64,000 nucleotides of DNA, taken from the NCBI RefSeq assembly GCF_965363235.1, contig NC_134846.1, forward strand, positions 33,862,218 through 33,926,217. The letters run 5' to 3'. Each line of letters starts with the position of its first letter. The first letter of the stretch is position 1. The notes beneath the pieces were generated by a model. That model worked only from the letters and a program-made list of their open reading frames with translations. It searched no databases and had not been told where the DNA came from. The translations under genes were made by a program, and so were the position numbers. Below are positions 44,272 through 57,269 of this stretch, in pieces. Origin of the DNA: Mytilus galloprovincialis. Lineage: Eukaryota > Mollusca > Bivalvia > Mytilida > Mytilidae.

Positions 44272-45484
44272 TTGTCGCTCACCTTGGTATACGTACATAT
44301 TAAACAGGACACAGGTGGATTCATGACAAAATTGTGTTTTGGTGATGGTGATGTGTTTGTAGATCTTACTTTACTGAACATTCTTGCTGCTTACAATTAT
44401 CTCTATCTATAATGAACTTGGTCCAGTAGTTACAGTTGAAAATATTTTGTAAAAATTTACCAAAATTTATGAAAATTGTTAAAAATTGACTATAAAGGGC
44501 AATAACTCCTTAAGGGGTCTATTGACCATTTTGGTCATGTTGACTTATTTTTAGGTCTTACTTTGCTACATACATTATTGCTGTTTACAGTTTATCTCTA
44601 TCTATAATAATATTCAAGATAATAACCATAAGCAGCAAAATTTTCTTAAAATTACCAATTCAGGGGCAGCAACCCAACAACGGGTTGCCTGAATGGTCTG
44701 AAAATTTCAGGGCAGATAGATCTTGACCAATGATATCCTGTCAGATTTGCTCTAAATGCTTTTGGCAGCCAAAAACTGCATTTAACCCTATGTACTATTT
44801 TTAGCAATATCGGCCATCTTGGTTCGCAGGCGGGGTCATCGGACACGATACCCTAATGATGATTGTGGACAAGTTTGATTAAACTTGTCTTTGTAGTTTC
44901 AGAGGAGAAGATGTTTGTAAAAGTTTACAAAAATTTACGAAAAATTGTTAAACTATAACGGGCTATAACTCCATTTTGGTCATGTTGACTTATTTGTAGA
45001 TCTTACTTTGCTGAACATTATTGCTGTTTACAGTTTATCTCTTATCAATAATAATATTCAAGATAATAACCAAAAACGGCAAAACTTCCTTAAAATTACC
45101 AATTCAGGGGCAGCAACATAACAACGGGTTGTTTGATTCATCTGAAAATTTTAAAGCAGATAGAAGCTGACCTGATAAACAATTTTACCCCACGTCAGAT
45201 ATGTTCTAAATGCTTTGGTTTCAGAGATGTAAGCCAAAATCTACATTTTACCCCTATGTTCTATGTTTAGCCATGGCGGCCATCTTGGTTGGTTGGCCGG
45301 GTCACCGGACACGTTTGTTAAATTAGATATCCCAATGATGATTGTGGCCAAGTTTGGTTAAATTTGGCCCAGTAGTTTCAGAGGAGAAGATTTTTGTAAA
45401 AGTTAACGACTACGGCCGTCGACGACGCCGGACGCCAAGTGATGAGAAAATCTCACTTGGCCCTTTGGGCCAGGTGAGCTAAAA
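44272..45484 (+). repeat. Dispersed repeat, family R-c, copy 2, internally duplicated
   Basis: It starts AGAGCCTTGTCGCTCACCTT and ends TTGGGCCAGGTGAGCT, so the outer GCTCACCT/AGGTGAGC are inverted. A segment of about 450 bp (from CATGTTGACTTATTT through GGGGCAGCAAC) occurs twice in tandem near 44,535 and 44,979. GGCCATCTTGGTT occurs near 44,812 and 45,270. Confidence 0.7.
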
Positions 45485-46234
45485 AAAAAACAATATTCAA
45501 AGATCTAATCACAGTGTTGAATTGGTAACCTTTTCGAATAAGTTTATTTTAAAGATCGCTAAAATTACCCACATCATTTCAAAATTTCTGTTCTCTCCGT
45601 AAAAATGACCAGGCGAAACATGACATCAAATTAATAATACATATAATAAAATCATGACGTAGTGGCGATTGACTTATAGTATCTGTAAACAATTGTCACT
45701 TACAACCTTATACTAAAGTTGCAATTAGTTGATTCACTAGCAATCATACCACATCTCTTAAATTTTATTCTTATTCTTATCACGAAACTAAACTTGACTT
45801 ACAAAACATTAAATTGCGGTAGATGACTTGGACTTAAAGTTGACCCAATCATGGCTTATATCATCAATATGAGAATGGAACTAATCACGAAAACTTAAAA
45901 AAGAGAACTTAAGAATGCGAAACTTTGTTAATGTCAAAGTCAAACTTTTTATTGATATAAAATCCAAAATCTGGATTGTCATCAACACATAAATAAACAA
46001 ACAATAATCATTACAATATTTGTTATGAGTGCTCAGTATTGCTTTTTCAGAACGTTTTCTTGTGAAAAGCGTCCTTACAGAGATCATTCCAATATGTTAG
46101 AAAATTTATATTCACAAGTTATGAAAATTTAGTTTTTTAAGTAAACACCAAAACAAAATTTAGAACAGATTTATTTGAACGATCTTAGTAGTTCTTATCT
46201 TCTTTTTCTCCAAAAGAAAACAAATTCACTGCTT

Positions 46235-48257
46235 TTAAAAGCATTTTCTATGTACAATACTTTTACCGCATTCCACATATTCCCTTTTACCAATCCACAT
46301 GTCCTCAAATGTGGACAAAGATGCTAAAATAGATCCCCCAATCCATACCGAATATTTTCTCTCTGATGGAGCAATGACATTTACAGCCATGTTTTGAGGG
46401 GCTAAATGTCCAATGTCTGATTTAAGTCTCCCTGACATCCCGTCATAGAGTGTCGTTCCCCCAGATAATACTATATTGGAGAAGAGGTCTTTCCGAACAT
46501 CAACGTCACACTTTACAATTGAATTATACACAGATTCGTGAATTCCGAATGCCTCCATTCCTATAAAAGATGGTTGGAAAAGGCACTCGGTTGCACGGAA
46601 TCTTTCGTTGCCAACGGATATGACTTCCCCGTCTGGTAGTTCGTAATGCGTCTCTAAATCCGTGGTTGTAACGGACCGAAGCATGTCCGCGTCATAATCT
46701 TCTGTAACAAAGCATAATTTTTCCTTGATGTCTCTAACAATTTCTCTTTCGGCCGAAGTTGTAAAGGAATAACCTCTTTCCGTTAAAATTTTGAGGAGGT
46801 AGTCGGTAATATCTCTTCCTGCTAAATCAAGTCTAAGCGTCGCGTGAGGTAGTGCGTATCCTTCATATATCGGTACAGCGTGCGTTACTCCATCACCAGA
46901 ATCCAGTACTATCCCCGTTGTGCGCCCTGAGGAATACAATGAAAGCACGGCCTGGATAGCAACATAGCTTGCAGGAACACTAAAGGTTTCAAATAAAATT
47001 TCCATCATTTTTTCTCGGTTTACTTTCGGACTGAGAGGTGCTTCCGTCATCAAAACAGGGTGTTCATCCGGATATACACGGAGCTCGTGATAAAATGTAT
47101 GGTTCCATATTTTTTCCATGTCGTCCCAGTTCGTCACTATTCCATGCTCTATTGGATATGTTAAAGAAAGAACACCACGGTAGGTTTGAGCCTCGTCTCC
47201 GACATAATAGTCTCGAATGTTCGCTCCTATCATTATTCCCTGAAAAATAACGCAAATTAAAGTTTTCACTATAGGAATTGGGCGATTGTTGTAATATAGC
47301 ATCTTTTAAAGTATATATATGATAAGGAAAACCTTTCTTCATAACCTTAATAAATTCGATTTGAAAAAATGTTTTGGTTATGATATTACAAATAAGTTCT
47401 TCTGCGGACTTTAGTTGTCAATAATTACAGTACTTGTATTTTTGATTATAATACGTTATTTTGATTGACTTACATCAATCTTTCGTCATTCTGAAAGAAA
47501 CCTTCATTTCATAATGAAATGTTCATATTCATGATATCGAGCTTCCACAATAAGGTACACAGGTATATAAATATTAGAAAAAAATGAAAGAAATCGCGGG
47601 TTTTCGTGGTTTTTACAACAACAAAATCACGGTACGTGCGCACATTTTAGAATGAAGCGCGCTCGCGCTATATACAAAATGTAATTCAGTCAACGCTTTT
47701 ACAATTCAATAAATAAAGAAAAAGAAGAATTCAATTATTAAATGAATAAAATTATGAAACTAGCAGTCATGATTTTAGGAACTTGAATAAAAACGTTTGC
47801 TTATAAATATTATTTAGTATTTTTAGCTAGAGGGACAAATTGTGTATATTAAAAAAACTAAGGTTTCAACTCCCTCAAGCAAAGCTGACTTTAGGTGAAT
47901 TTGGCTATTTATTTTACGTATTTTTTGTCATATAGCTCTTCAACGGTTTCGGTACTTATACATCCTTGGATTTCAAATGTTTGACTTTGAGCGTTCCTGA
48001 TGGAGGTACATTCATAAAAGCGCTTCGTTCGCATGAAATTATTAAACGTGTTGTTTTCAATTTTTTATAACGGTAGATTTTTACATATCTCAGAACTAAT
48101 TAGATTTAGAGAGTTTAATATTTAATGAATGACAAACCTGATGTTTCGGCCTTCCAACAATTGACGGAAAAACGGTGGTGGGGGCATCATCACCTCCATA
48201 GCCAGCTTTACACATACCCGACCCATTGTCTATAACCAGTGATGCTATATCATCCAT
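46235..48257 (-). CDS. Divergent actin, complete two-exon gene (copy D)
   Basis: Exon 1 at 48,138-48,257 (40 codons, [20 protein letters not shown]) and exon 2 at 46,235-47,239 (334 codons plus TAA) give 374 residues. The intron (898 bp) is at the same phase 0 site as in copy C. The nucleotide loops ([18 protein letters not shown]), His73 region (PIEHG), [10 protein letters not shown] and SIVHRKCF are intact. The protein departs widely elsewhere: APTTVF for APRAVF, D-loop [44 protein letters not shown] in subdomain 4, and [14 protein letters not shown] near the C-terminus. It is still an actin rather than a named actin-related protein. It is probably a molluscan orphan actin with a specialised tissue or filament role; expression cannot be judged. 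Confidence 0.9.
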
Positions 48258-48816
48258 TTTAACTAATGTAGAACCACACCCCAGTAATTGCAGGAAATCC
48301 TAAGACTCCTAATATCGATTATTGTGGATGTCAACTATAGTTTATATGATGTTGTCTTTTTCTTAATCACGCATTGATGAGCTGAATAAATGTTGATATC
48401 ATGATCTGTCACACCTGAGAATCAATTCTATATCTATAGATCGAAATCGGAGATATATATCAATTTTATAGCAGACTTTGTAGATTTGCTTCTTATATTT
48501 GTCCAGAATTTATATGTTTGTCTATTTTGAAATCAGAGACAAACAAATGTATATAAAAGCAAGCAACATTTATAAAATATCACTTACATGCATAAGGATC
48601 ATATTGATGTCGGTGTTTTTCCGTGTTTCAGATTTAACACGTTAAAATTACTAACACTTGAAAAGATAATTTAAACAAACAAAGAAATAAGGGATTTTAT
48701 CCCCTTTTTCCAAACATATATATAAGCAGAATATTGAAAAATATTTCATTATAAGTGGTCATTTTGTTTTAATTTTGTCTTTCCTCGTTATATCTGACTT
48801 AATGTTCTACAAATCT

Positions 48817-49335
48817 TTACATAATAATTTTGTTATAAGCATCAACAAAATCACGGAATGAACTCAGGCGATCCGGAGGGGTAAGCAGTTCCTCCACAAC
48901 TGGTATCATACACTTTGATGCGTCATACAAAATCAGTAGGTTACATTTGGGGGTAGGACGCGACAGGACTGTAGTAACCACAATTTGGAATATATCCGTC
49001 GTCATCTGTGAAATAGATATTCCAAAAGTCATGATTTCATCAGGTATTCTGGAATGTTGGTACATAGAAATCACAGATGGGAAGCTCAAATCATCTCTTT
49101 TGTCGAAAAGTTTTGTTTTCAACCAATCCTCATTGCCAATTTCTAGATGCAAGTCAAGATATGAGGCAGACTTAAATGTATGTTATCTCAAGTTCGATGG
49201 GAAAGTTGCGTTCAACAAGTCGCCTACTTTTGAATTATTTAGTCAAAGAGCACCATCTATAAAGCGGAGAGAGCAGAAAAAGGAAAGTGGTTACTTTTTT
49301 TCTTTCTTCCCAAGTTCCTATTAAGATAAGGCCAT
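48817..49335 (-). mobile_element. Retroelement fossil (reverse transcriptase-region fragment)
   Basis: The minus strand encodes DLHLEIGNEDWLKTKLFDKR and a downstream piece GISISQMTTDIF that resemble the thumb or C-terminal part of reverse transcriptases I recall from mussel DNA. It is a short, broken remnant without ends. The class (non-LTR, Penelope-like or other) cannot be decided from this piece. Confidence 0.5.
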
Positions 49336-50638
49336 CCGCATATGAATAAAAGAACAAGTCGAGAAGTAAATGAAAACAGTTTGTTCTCGTGCAAAAACAC
49401 ATCTTCCAAACGTAACAAATCCAAACGTAACAAATATTGTGTCAATCAATAAATCAAGCATCTTATGTTTGGTTCAATTTTGTCAAAATAAGCTAAGAAA
49501 CATAGGTGATGTATTATTCACATGCAATTCGACCTCCTTGAGTCCGTATTCATGCATCCTTCAATTTCATCCCCGAGTTAGAGACAGATTACGCACTAAT
49601 ATTCACTGGGGTAAAGCTGATGACCGTAACTGCATTCACGGTCATCCCAAGATGTCGGATGAAAAATTAGGTCAGTATCTGTATTGTCTGTTACAGTGTT
49701 TCTATATCATTTTCTTTACAAAGTATACATTGATACGATGTAAATTTATAAAAGATTCACACAGAAATTACAAATTATTACCGAAAAATGTTCAGGAAAC
49801 GCGAAATTCAATTTGAAAAAATCGCTAAGATGTCCGTAAATCATTATCAAAATATTTTCAAGATGACCGTAACATAAAACAAGGATGACCGTGATTGGTA
49901 AACAGATGACCGTAACTTGTAAAAGATGACCGCAATTTGTAAAGATTGACTGTAATTTATAAAGGATGATTGTAACTTTTAAATGATGTCCCTCAATTCT
50001 AAGAATATCCGTATTTGTATTCATAGCTTTTTGTTGTGTTTGTCTCAATAGGGGCTTAGTTAGCGGATATAAACATGTTTCAACAATTTATTTTTAACTA
50101 TTTGCCGTATTTTGAGTTCATGACAAATTTCTCGTAAACAATGAAATATTTATTGATAACGACTTTAAAATTTTAATACAAATTGACAGAGATACGACGA
50201 AAAGTTGAAGAAACAAGAATGCGTCCCTCTGATGTGTCTATAGTACATGCCTCATCTACACTATAATTTTCTATGTTCATTGGACCGTTAAAATCGGAAA
50301 AAACTGTTATTTGGCATTATGATTAGAAAGATCATATCATAGAAAATATGTGTACTAAGTTTCAAGTTGATTGTCATCAAAAACCTCCTCGACCAAAAAC
50401 TTTAACCTGAGGTGGGACAGACGGACGAAAGATCAGACGAACGGACGAACAAACGAACGGACGCACAGACCAGAAAACATAATGCCCATGAATGGAGCAT
50501 ACAAAACACTAATCACACATATGAATATCCAGTAATCGAGCCTGTGTGTATGGTTCCAGAGGAAGCAGATTAAAATCTTAGTTTGTCTTTATGTATATGA
50601 ATAACATTGCTGTATATACAAATTGACAAGGTTACCCT

Positions 50639-50762
50639 CAGTGGTGGATCCAAAAGGGGGAGGGGTGGTCCGGGGGTTGGAACCCCCTTTTTATTTACCG
50701 ATCAGTGCATTTACCCTGGGTTGGGGACCCCCCTTTTTTGGCAATGGCTTAATCCGCCCCTG
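50639..50762. mobile_element. Small TIR element (MITE), GGCGGATCC family, copy 2
   Basis: It runs from CAGTGGTGGATCCA to TTAATCCGCCCCTG; the ends are inverted. The interior (GGTCCGGGGGTTGGAACCCC and GGGTTGGGGACCCC) is GC-rich, as in the copy at 13,466-13,633. Confidence 0.65.
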
Positions 50763-51174
50763 CCACTTTTAGCACACAAGACTATTTTAAGGATCTATTT
50801 TGCTTGAGCTCGCCTTCACCAGTTTGGTCGTAGTATTTTAAAAACAGGCTCTGTTATTTTACTTGACAAAATAGAAGACAAATCACATGTCAAAGACGAT
50901 ATAATATCAATGGGTGTACATCCATTGGCATTTTTAAAAAAGTGCATTTATTATATGTCATTACAAGGAATTCCAGAAATAAAAAAAAAATCTTTTGGCT
51001 TTTAGATGGAGGCTGTGCATGCAGCACACTTTTTTTTATTATACTTGTAAGGTGTCATTTAATTGCGCTTTTGTTGCATGTTTTCCCCACTTTTTTATGT
51101 GCATGTCTTGTTGTATGTTTATTTTAAAAATTATACCCTCTACCGTAAAAAAAGTTATATATGGTGAACTTTGT

Positions 51175-53375
51175 CAGGGCCGTAACTACATTGAGGCAAA
51201 TGAGGCAAATGCCTCATGTTTGAAATTTCCAAAAAAAAAAAAAAAACTGAAACAAAAAGATTGTCAAATTGTTTTGACGGAAAGTGTCTTGCAAGAAGCC
51301 AGTTCTCTTCACTCTCTGGTGTAGCTCCTTCATGTTTTTCGTGATCCATGTTTCTATTTTACTTTTAGTTATCAGAGTTGATGGTCTATTGTTTGTACTT
51401 CTATGTCCTGGGTTTATCTTTTGTTAATTTATTGTCCTACTTAATGACTATAGTCTGAGTGTTGATTTTCATTTGTAAACGTGTGGTTTTGCAATGTTGC
51501 ATGCCAACCGATGTCCAGACAATGTGCGAGAAAATATTTTAAGAATATTCAATATACGATGCTACAAGACACAGAAATGAATCGTCGTTTCTGCATGGAG
51601 AATTGAACTTGATATTAAAGAGAACAAAACTGGCTTTTTTCGTAGATAAAACTAGAAGGCTGACATGGTTTAAATTGAAATATGGTCACCAATTCCACGG
51701 TATAAAAAAAAAAAAACTGAAAAAAACAACAACAATGTATTGCCATATGACCTTTTACATTGAAGGGTTACCCTTGTATTAAGTCATGTTCAGACTCTTT
51801 TAACAGAAAAAAAGGAATATTGAATACACGTGTACGGAACCTAATCGCACACAAAGTCAATGTATAGAAAAATACGAATGATCAATTGTTAAAGTTTAAT
51901 TCCTGTTTTTCATCTTGATAGTCTCCAACAATAAAAGAATCATTAATATCGTAAAACAAGGTCAAGATGGTCCCTAGTGTCGACTTTAACAGTACTAGTA
52001 CTTAAAGTATAATACTGCAATGTCACTATATTTAAATCTAGTCATAAAAAAATCACCAAAGTCTAAGTACAATACAAGACAAGAACAGACAGACAGATTC
52101 GGTATTAAGGATTATGAGAATTACGATTTTTGCTTTATCCATCATATATATATCGATCTTTTTTTAATGTTATCCCTCAAACCTAAAAGTCTTAAAATAC
52201 AATGAATTTTTATACGACCCCAAAAAAATTTTGGGATCGTATAAGGGTATGATGTCGTCGTCTGCGTCGTAGTCGTCCGAAGACACATTGGTTTCCGGAT
52301 AATAACTTTAGTTTAAGTGAATAGATCTTCTTGAAATTGTTTCAGAAGTTTCAATACCACAAAAGGAAGGTTGGGATTTATTTTGGGGATGATGGTCCTA
52401 ACCGATTAGGAATTAGGGGGCCAAAAGGGCCCAAAAGAAGCATTTTTCTAGTTTCAGGATAATAACTTGCGTAGAAGTATTTCAATTGCTCTGAAATCAT
52501 ACCGCAATGTTTAAAACACAAGTAGAAGGTTTGGATTCATTGTAGGGGTTATGGGGCCAAAGTTTAGGGATTAAGGGCCAAAAAGGGGTCAAAACAAGCA
52601 TTTTTCTAGTTTCAAGACAATAACTTATGTGTAATTGTATGGATCTCTCTGAATGTACCACAATGTACCATATAACAAAGGGGAGGCTGGGATTAAGTTT
52701 TGGGTTAATTGCCCAAAATATGTAGGAATTAGGGGCCAAAAAGAAGCATGTTTCTAGTTTCCAAACAATCATGACAATAACTTGTGTTTAAGTGTATGGA
52801 TCTCTCTGAAATTGTACTACAAGGTTCAATACTGCAATGGAAAGCATGGGATTGAGTTTAAGGGTTATTGCTCCAAGGGGGTTTCAAAAAACTGGGGGGG
52901 GGGGATTTTTTGTTTACCATTTTTTGAAGAGCTTCCTTTTTTTCAATTTTTTTTAAATTTCGAATTTTGAAAAGTTTCAAGAAGAAATCTTCAGTTGCAC
53001 AGTATTGTGCAATAGATTTGTTAAATCTTTGACCACATTAATTTTGTGACAAAAACCTATATTATGTCAAAAATTTGATCACAATCCAAATTCAGACAGA
53101 ATCAAGCTTGAATATTGTGACCAAATTTGCCCCAACTGTTCAGGGTTCAACCACTGGGGTCGTATAAAGCTGCGCCCTGCGGAGCACCTGGTTGTTATTG
53201 CTATGAGACCAGAATATTGTTGAAAAAATAGCTCAGAATGCACGATTTTGCATTATTTTTCTCAGAGCGTCTGGGGGCCTTCAGCGCGCCCCCGACCCCT
53301 CGCCAAAATTGTTTTGCCTCGCTACGCTCGGCGAATATTTTGCCTCACTTTTAAAAGAGGCTAGTTACGGTCCTG
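51175..53375 (+). mobile_element. TIR DNA transposon, family CAGGGCCGTAACTA, copy 2 (with nested insert)
   Basis: It begins CAGGGCCGTAACTACATTGA and ends CTAGTTACGGTCCTG. It matches 8,994-10,510 along its length except for an extra 1 kb element at 52,208-53,193 and some small deletions. The outer flanks read ACTTTGT and AATTTGT, an imperfect candidate target duplication. No coding capacity. Confidence 0.8.
52208..53193 (+). mobile_element. TATACGACC hairpin-ended element, copy 1
   Basis: The left end is a hairpin, TATACGACCCC..GGGATCGTATA. The right end is GCTGCGCCCTGCGGAGCACC then TGGTT. The interior is made of diverged tandem units with TTTCTAGTTTCAGGATAATA and GGGGCCAAAAGGG. The same family is at 59,043-61,088 (-) and 63,837-64,000 (-). 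It lies inside transposon copy 2, so it is younger than that insertion. Confidence 0.75.
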
Positions 53376-54004
53376 AATTTGTATTTAAAGCACGTCTTAT
53401 TTTCTCCTTCCTATAGGATTATACTCTCATATAAATACGTTTTATATAATCACCATTAATCATTTGATACAAAAAAAGTAGTTATACAAATACGGATATT
53501 TCTTAGAATTGACGATCATTCTTTAAAAGTTACGGTCATCATTTAGAAATTACGGTGATCCTTTACAAATTACGGTCATCTTTAAACCAATTACGGTCAC
53601 CCATGTTATGAATTGCTGATTCTGTTACGGTCATCCCGATTGTGATTTACGGTCATCTTAGCGATTTTTTTTAATCGAATTTCCTGTTTCATGCACATTT
53701 ATCGGAAGTAATTTGTGATTTCCGTGTGAATCTTTTATAAATTTACATCGTATCAATGTCTCCTTTGTAAAGAAAATGATATAGAAACACTGTAACAGAC
53801 AATACAGATACTGACCTATTTTTTCATCCGACATCTTGGGATGACCGTGAATGCAGTTACGGTCATCAGCTTTACCCCAGTGAATATTGTTGTTATTAAA
53901 AGGGATGTTTCAACATTGAAAGTGAAACAAGGCTAAACCATTTCGTTGACCGATTCAATCCACAGTACCTCATTCTTTTACAGGTAAGAACGATGATTAG
54001 ATAT

Positions 54005-54130
54005 ATGAAGCTGTGGTATGAATGCCAATGAGACAACTCTCCGTCAAAGCCACAATTTATAAAAGTAAAACATTATAGGTCAAGGTACCGTTCAGCAAGC
54101 TATAAAGGGCCCCAAAAAATTACTAGTGTA
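54005..54130 (+). repeat. R-b dispersed repeat, diverged copy
   Basis: It contains GCTGTGGTATGAATGCCAAT, GAGACAACTCTCC, ATTATAGGTCAAGGTACCG and AAAGGGCCCC. It is shorter and more diverged than the copy at 30,673. Confidence 0.6.
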
Positions 54131-54397
54131 TACCATTCAAACGGGATCAACATATTTGTTTTAACCTGTCATGTGAAAATCTAGAAAATCCCACTGCACG
54201 AGTTTGCTATCTAATTATCTTTATATCGCGTTATATGAACAACAGCAGTATTAGGGATGTACCTAGTTGATTAGATGGCTATTTGAATAAAATACACACG
54301 AAAATGTCATCATTTACCGAGGCAATGCATTGCAAATTGTGTAATTTAGATGTTTTCAAGTTTTATGTACATTATAGCATGTTATTTAAATCAAATA

Positions 54398-55956
54398 GTG
54401 AGCTTTTCTCATCACTTGGCGTCCGTCGTCCGTCGTCGTCGTTAACTTTTTACATTTTGAACTTTTTCTAGAGAACCACTGAATGGAATGAAACCAAACA
54501 TGGCATGAACGTTCCTTATGAGGTGCTGACCAAGTGTTGTTACTTTGTAGACGATCCATCATCTAAGATGGCCGCCAGCGGGGGACTTAGTTTAACATAG
54601 GACCCTATGGGAAATATATACAAATGTCTTCTTTTAGAGAACCACTGAATGGAATGAAACCAAACATGGCATGAATGTTCCTTATGAGGTGCTGACCAAG
54701 TGTTGTTACTTTGTAGCCGATCCATCATCCAAGATGGCCGCCAGCGGGGGACTTAGTTTAACATAGGACCCAAGGGAAATATATACAAATGTCTTCTTTT
54801 AGAGAACCACTGAATGGAATGAAACCAAACATGGCATGAATGTTCCTTATGAGGTGCTGACCAAGTGTTGTTACTTTGTAGCCGATCAATCATCCAAGAT
54901 GGCCGCCAGCGGGGGACTTAGTTTAACATAGGACCCAAGGGAAATATATACAAATGTCTTCTTTTAGAGAACCACTGAATGGAATGAAACCAAACATGGC
55001 ATGAATGTTCCTTATGAGGTGCTGACCAAGTGTTGTTACTTTGTAGCCGATCCATCATCCAAGATGTCCGCCAGCAGGGGGCTTAGTTTAACATAGGACC
55101 CTATGGGAAATATATACAAATGTCTTCTTTTAGAGAACCACTGAATGGAATGAAACCAAACATGGCATGAATGTTACTTATGAGGTGCTGACCAAGTGTT
55201 GTTACTTTGTAGCCGATCCAACATCCAAGATGGCCACCAGCAGGGGGACTTAGTTTAACATAGGACCCTACAGGAAATACATACAAATGTCTTCTTTTAG
55301 TGAACCACTGAATGGAATGAAACCAAACATAGCATGAATGTTCCTAATGAGATACTGACCAAGTGCTGTTACTTTGTCGCCATTCCAATGTCAAAGATGG
55401 CCGCCAGTGGGGGACTTAGTTTAACATAGGACCCTATGGGAAATACATACAAGTTTCTTCTTATAGAGAACCACTGAATGGAATGAAACCAAACATAGCA
55501 TAAATGTTCCTTATGAGATGCTGACCAATTGTTGTTACTTTGTAGCTGATCCATCATCCAAGATGGCCACCAGGGTGACTTAGTTTAACATAGGACCCTA
55601 TGGGAAATACATACAATTGTCTTCTTTTAGTGAACCACTGAATGGAATGAAACCAAACATAGCATGAATGTTCCTAATGAGATGCTGACCAAGTGTTGTT
55701 ACTTTGTTGTCATTGCAACATCCAAGATGGCCGCCAGTGGGGGGACTTAGTTTAACATAGGACCCTATGGGAAATGCATACAAAAGTCTTCTTCTAAAGA
55801 ACCACTGAATTGAATGAAATCAAACATAGCATGAATGTTCCTTTCCTTATGAGGTGCTGGCCAAGTGTTGTTACTTTTAGCCAAATTTTATATTTTTTTT
55901 ATATGATTTCAAAAACCCAAGTAGAATCAGGTGAGCGATACAGGCTCTTGAGAGCC
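54398..55956 (-). repeat. Family R-c copy 3 holding a 166 bp tandem array, about nine units
   Basis: The outer ends match family R-c in reverse (GAGCTTTTCTCATCACTTGG.. and AGGTGAGCGATACAGGCTCT). From about 54,470 to 55,870 a unit of about 166 bp is repeated about nine times: GAACCACTGAATGGAATGAA, ACCAAGTGTTGTTACTTTGT, ATCCAAGATGGCCGCCAG, TTTAACATAGGACCC. The first units are almost identical and the last few more diverged, so the array is growing or homogenising from one side. Antisense frames of about 62 residues recur once per unit and are artefacts. Confidence 0.9.
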
Positions 55957-55960
55957 ACTA

Positions 55961-57269
55961 GTTGTATATCTTCTCGAATTGATACTTTTTACAGTGCAGT
56001 ATCTATCTATCTGTACTAGTTCCGAAGATATGATTGACCACAATAGAAAAACATTTTTGCTGTTGACTTTTTCTACCATAACCATCATAGTATTGATTAT
56101 TGTCTGGCACACAAAGTCTTCAAATTATCATGAGAGGCAATGTCTCTTTACATCCAATGGTTGAATCTTGTATTTTTGATAATTTTTATTATCAGTTTGT
56201 CTTTTAAATTATTTCTGAAGTTAAAAAAAAAACACCTCATCTTTAACTGCTTCCAGGGGTTAATTGACAGTCATGCATTATCATGTGTATACCTTATTTT
56301 GATTCTTGGTTTCTCTTTATTTATTATAGTTACTGCATTAATTCCCAATATCACTTATATGTTGTTGTTTTTTTTACATCTGTGCCCAAAATCCATTTGA
56401 TGTGTACTGTTTGATTCGGGGAGAATATTTATTTCTTATTAACTGAGTACTCTCATATAATTCTGTGTGTTGTATGACAAGCACTTACAAACATGTTTAA
56501 CCACTCCACATTTTCTATGTGCCTGTAATTGAGTGGTTGTCATTGGTTGCTGTATGTTATATCTGTTTTTTGTTGATTGTTTGCTCATAAATTATGTTTT
56601 TTTGTTTTGTTTCTATTTTAATATCTGGTCCTTTTAAGGCTGACTATACAGAATGGGTTTTTCTTATTGTTGAAGGCTGTACAATTTACACCTATAATTG
56701 CTTAAGTCATCATTTTTGAGACTCACTCTCCATTATACAAAATCTCCTTGATTTACATTGGCCACCATTAAATATCTTTCTGAATGCATAGTTCGCATGT
56801 TTCAGAACATGTAAAATGTGACAAAATGTAGCAGTCAAAAAATTCAGAAACAAACAGATGGATCCAAAATTTTTACTGTAAGTTTTGATTAAAAAGTTTA
56901 TAATTCTCTTCCTACATTTTAAAAATTGGCTGCATCTAAATTTTATAGCATTACTAAAATGGACTACACATAATCGATAAGGTACGGGAAACTGTCCTGA
57001 AAAGTGAGAAAATATGATACTGAGCGGGATAGACGGATAAATAAATAAAAGCAAATTCATAAGCACTTTCAGAAACCATGACAACGTATTTGAGAGCAAA
57101 ATCTTCATTATTCTATATTCTAATGTCAGCACTAATTATTCCAATTAAAAAATCTTCAAGAAGTAGTCTCCCCTTGCTGTTTTCAAGATGGCTGCCGCTG
57201 ATAATGGCTGGTGTTAAAAATAATAATTAAACAGCAAGAGTTGACCTAAACGTGGTGGAATGCTGAGGT
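55961..57269. other. No gene seen; 3' flank of eIF3b
   Basis: AT-rich. The part next to 57,269 should include the eIF3b 3' untranslated region. A diverged inverted R-b piece lies at 56,638-56,720. The antisense 140-residue frame at 56,710-57,132 lies just downstream of the eIF3b stop. It is low-complexity and I recognise no domain. Confidence 0.45.

Larger units (their letters stand above)
49598..53888. mobile_element. Candidate long-TIR element with GATGACCGTAA iterons, outer shell of a nest
   Basis: Arm 49,598-50,017 and inverted arm 53,487-53,888 are about 400 bp each and homologous along their length. Both begin AATATTCACTGGGGTAAAGC read inward. Each carries a hairpin (GATGACCGTAACTGCATT..CGGTCATC) and a run of about six or seven GATGACCGTAA-type words at 20-35 bp spacing. 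Between the arms is about 1.2 kb of non-coding sequence plus the 2.2 kb TIR transposon at 51,175-53,375. Either the arms are the ends of one element, or they are two opposite copies of a dispersed repeat; no target duplication is obvious. Confidence 0.65.

Noticed and set aside
54540-55783. Recurring 61-62 residue antisense frames (KLSPPLAAILD-type)
   Set aside because: One per unit of the 166 bp array, with decaying ends and no start or splice logic.
56710-57132. A 140-residue antisense gene next to eIF3b
   Set aside because: Low-complexity, no recognised domain, and located where the eIF3b 3' untranslated region is expected.
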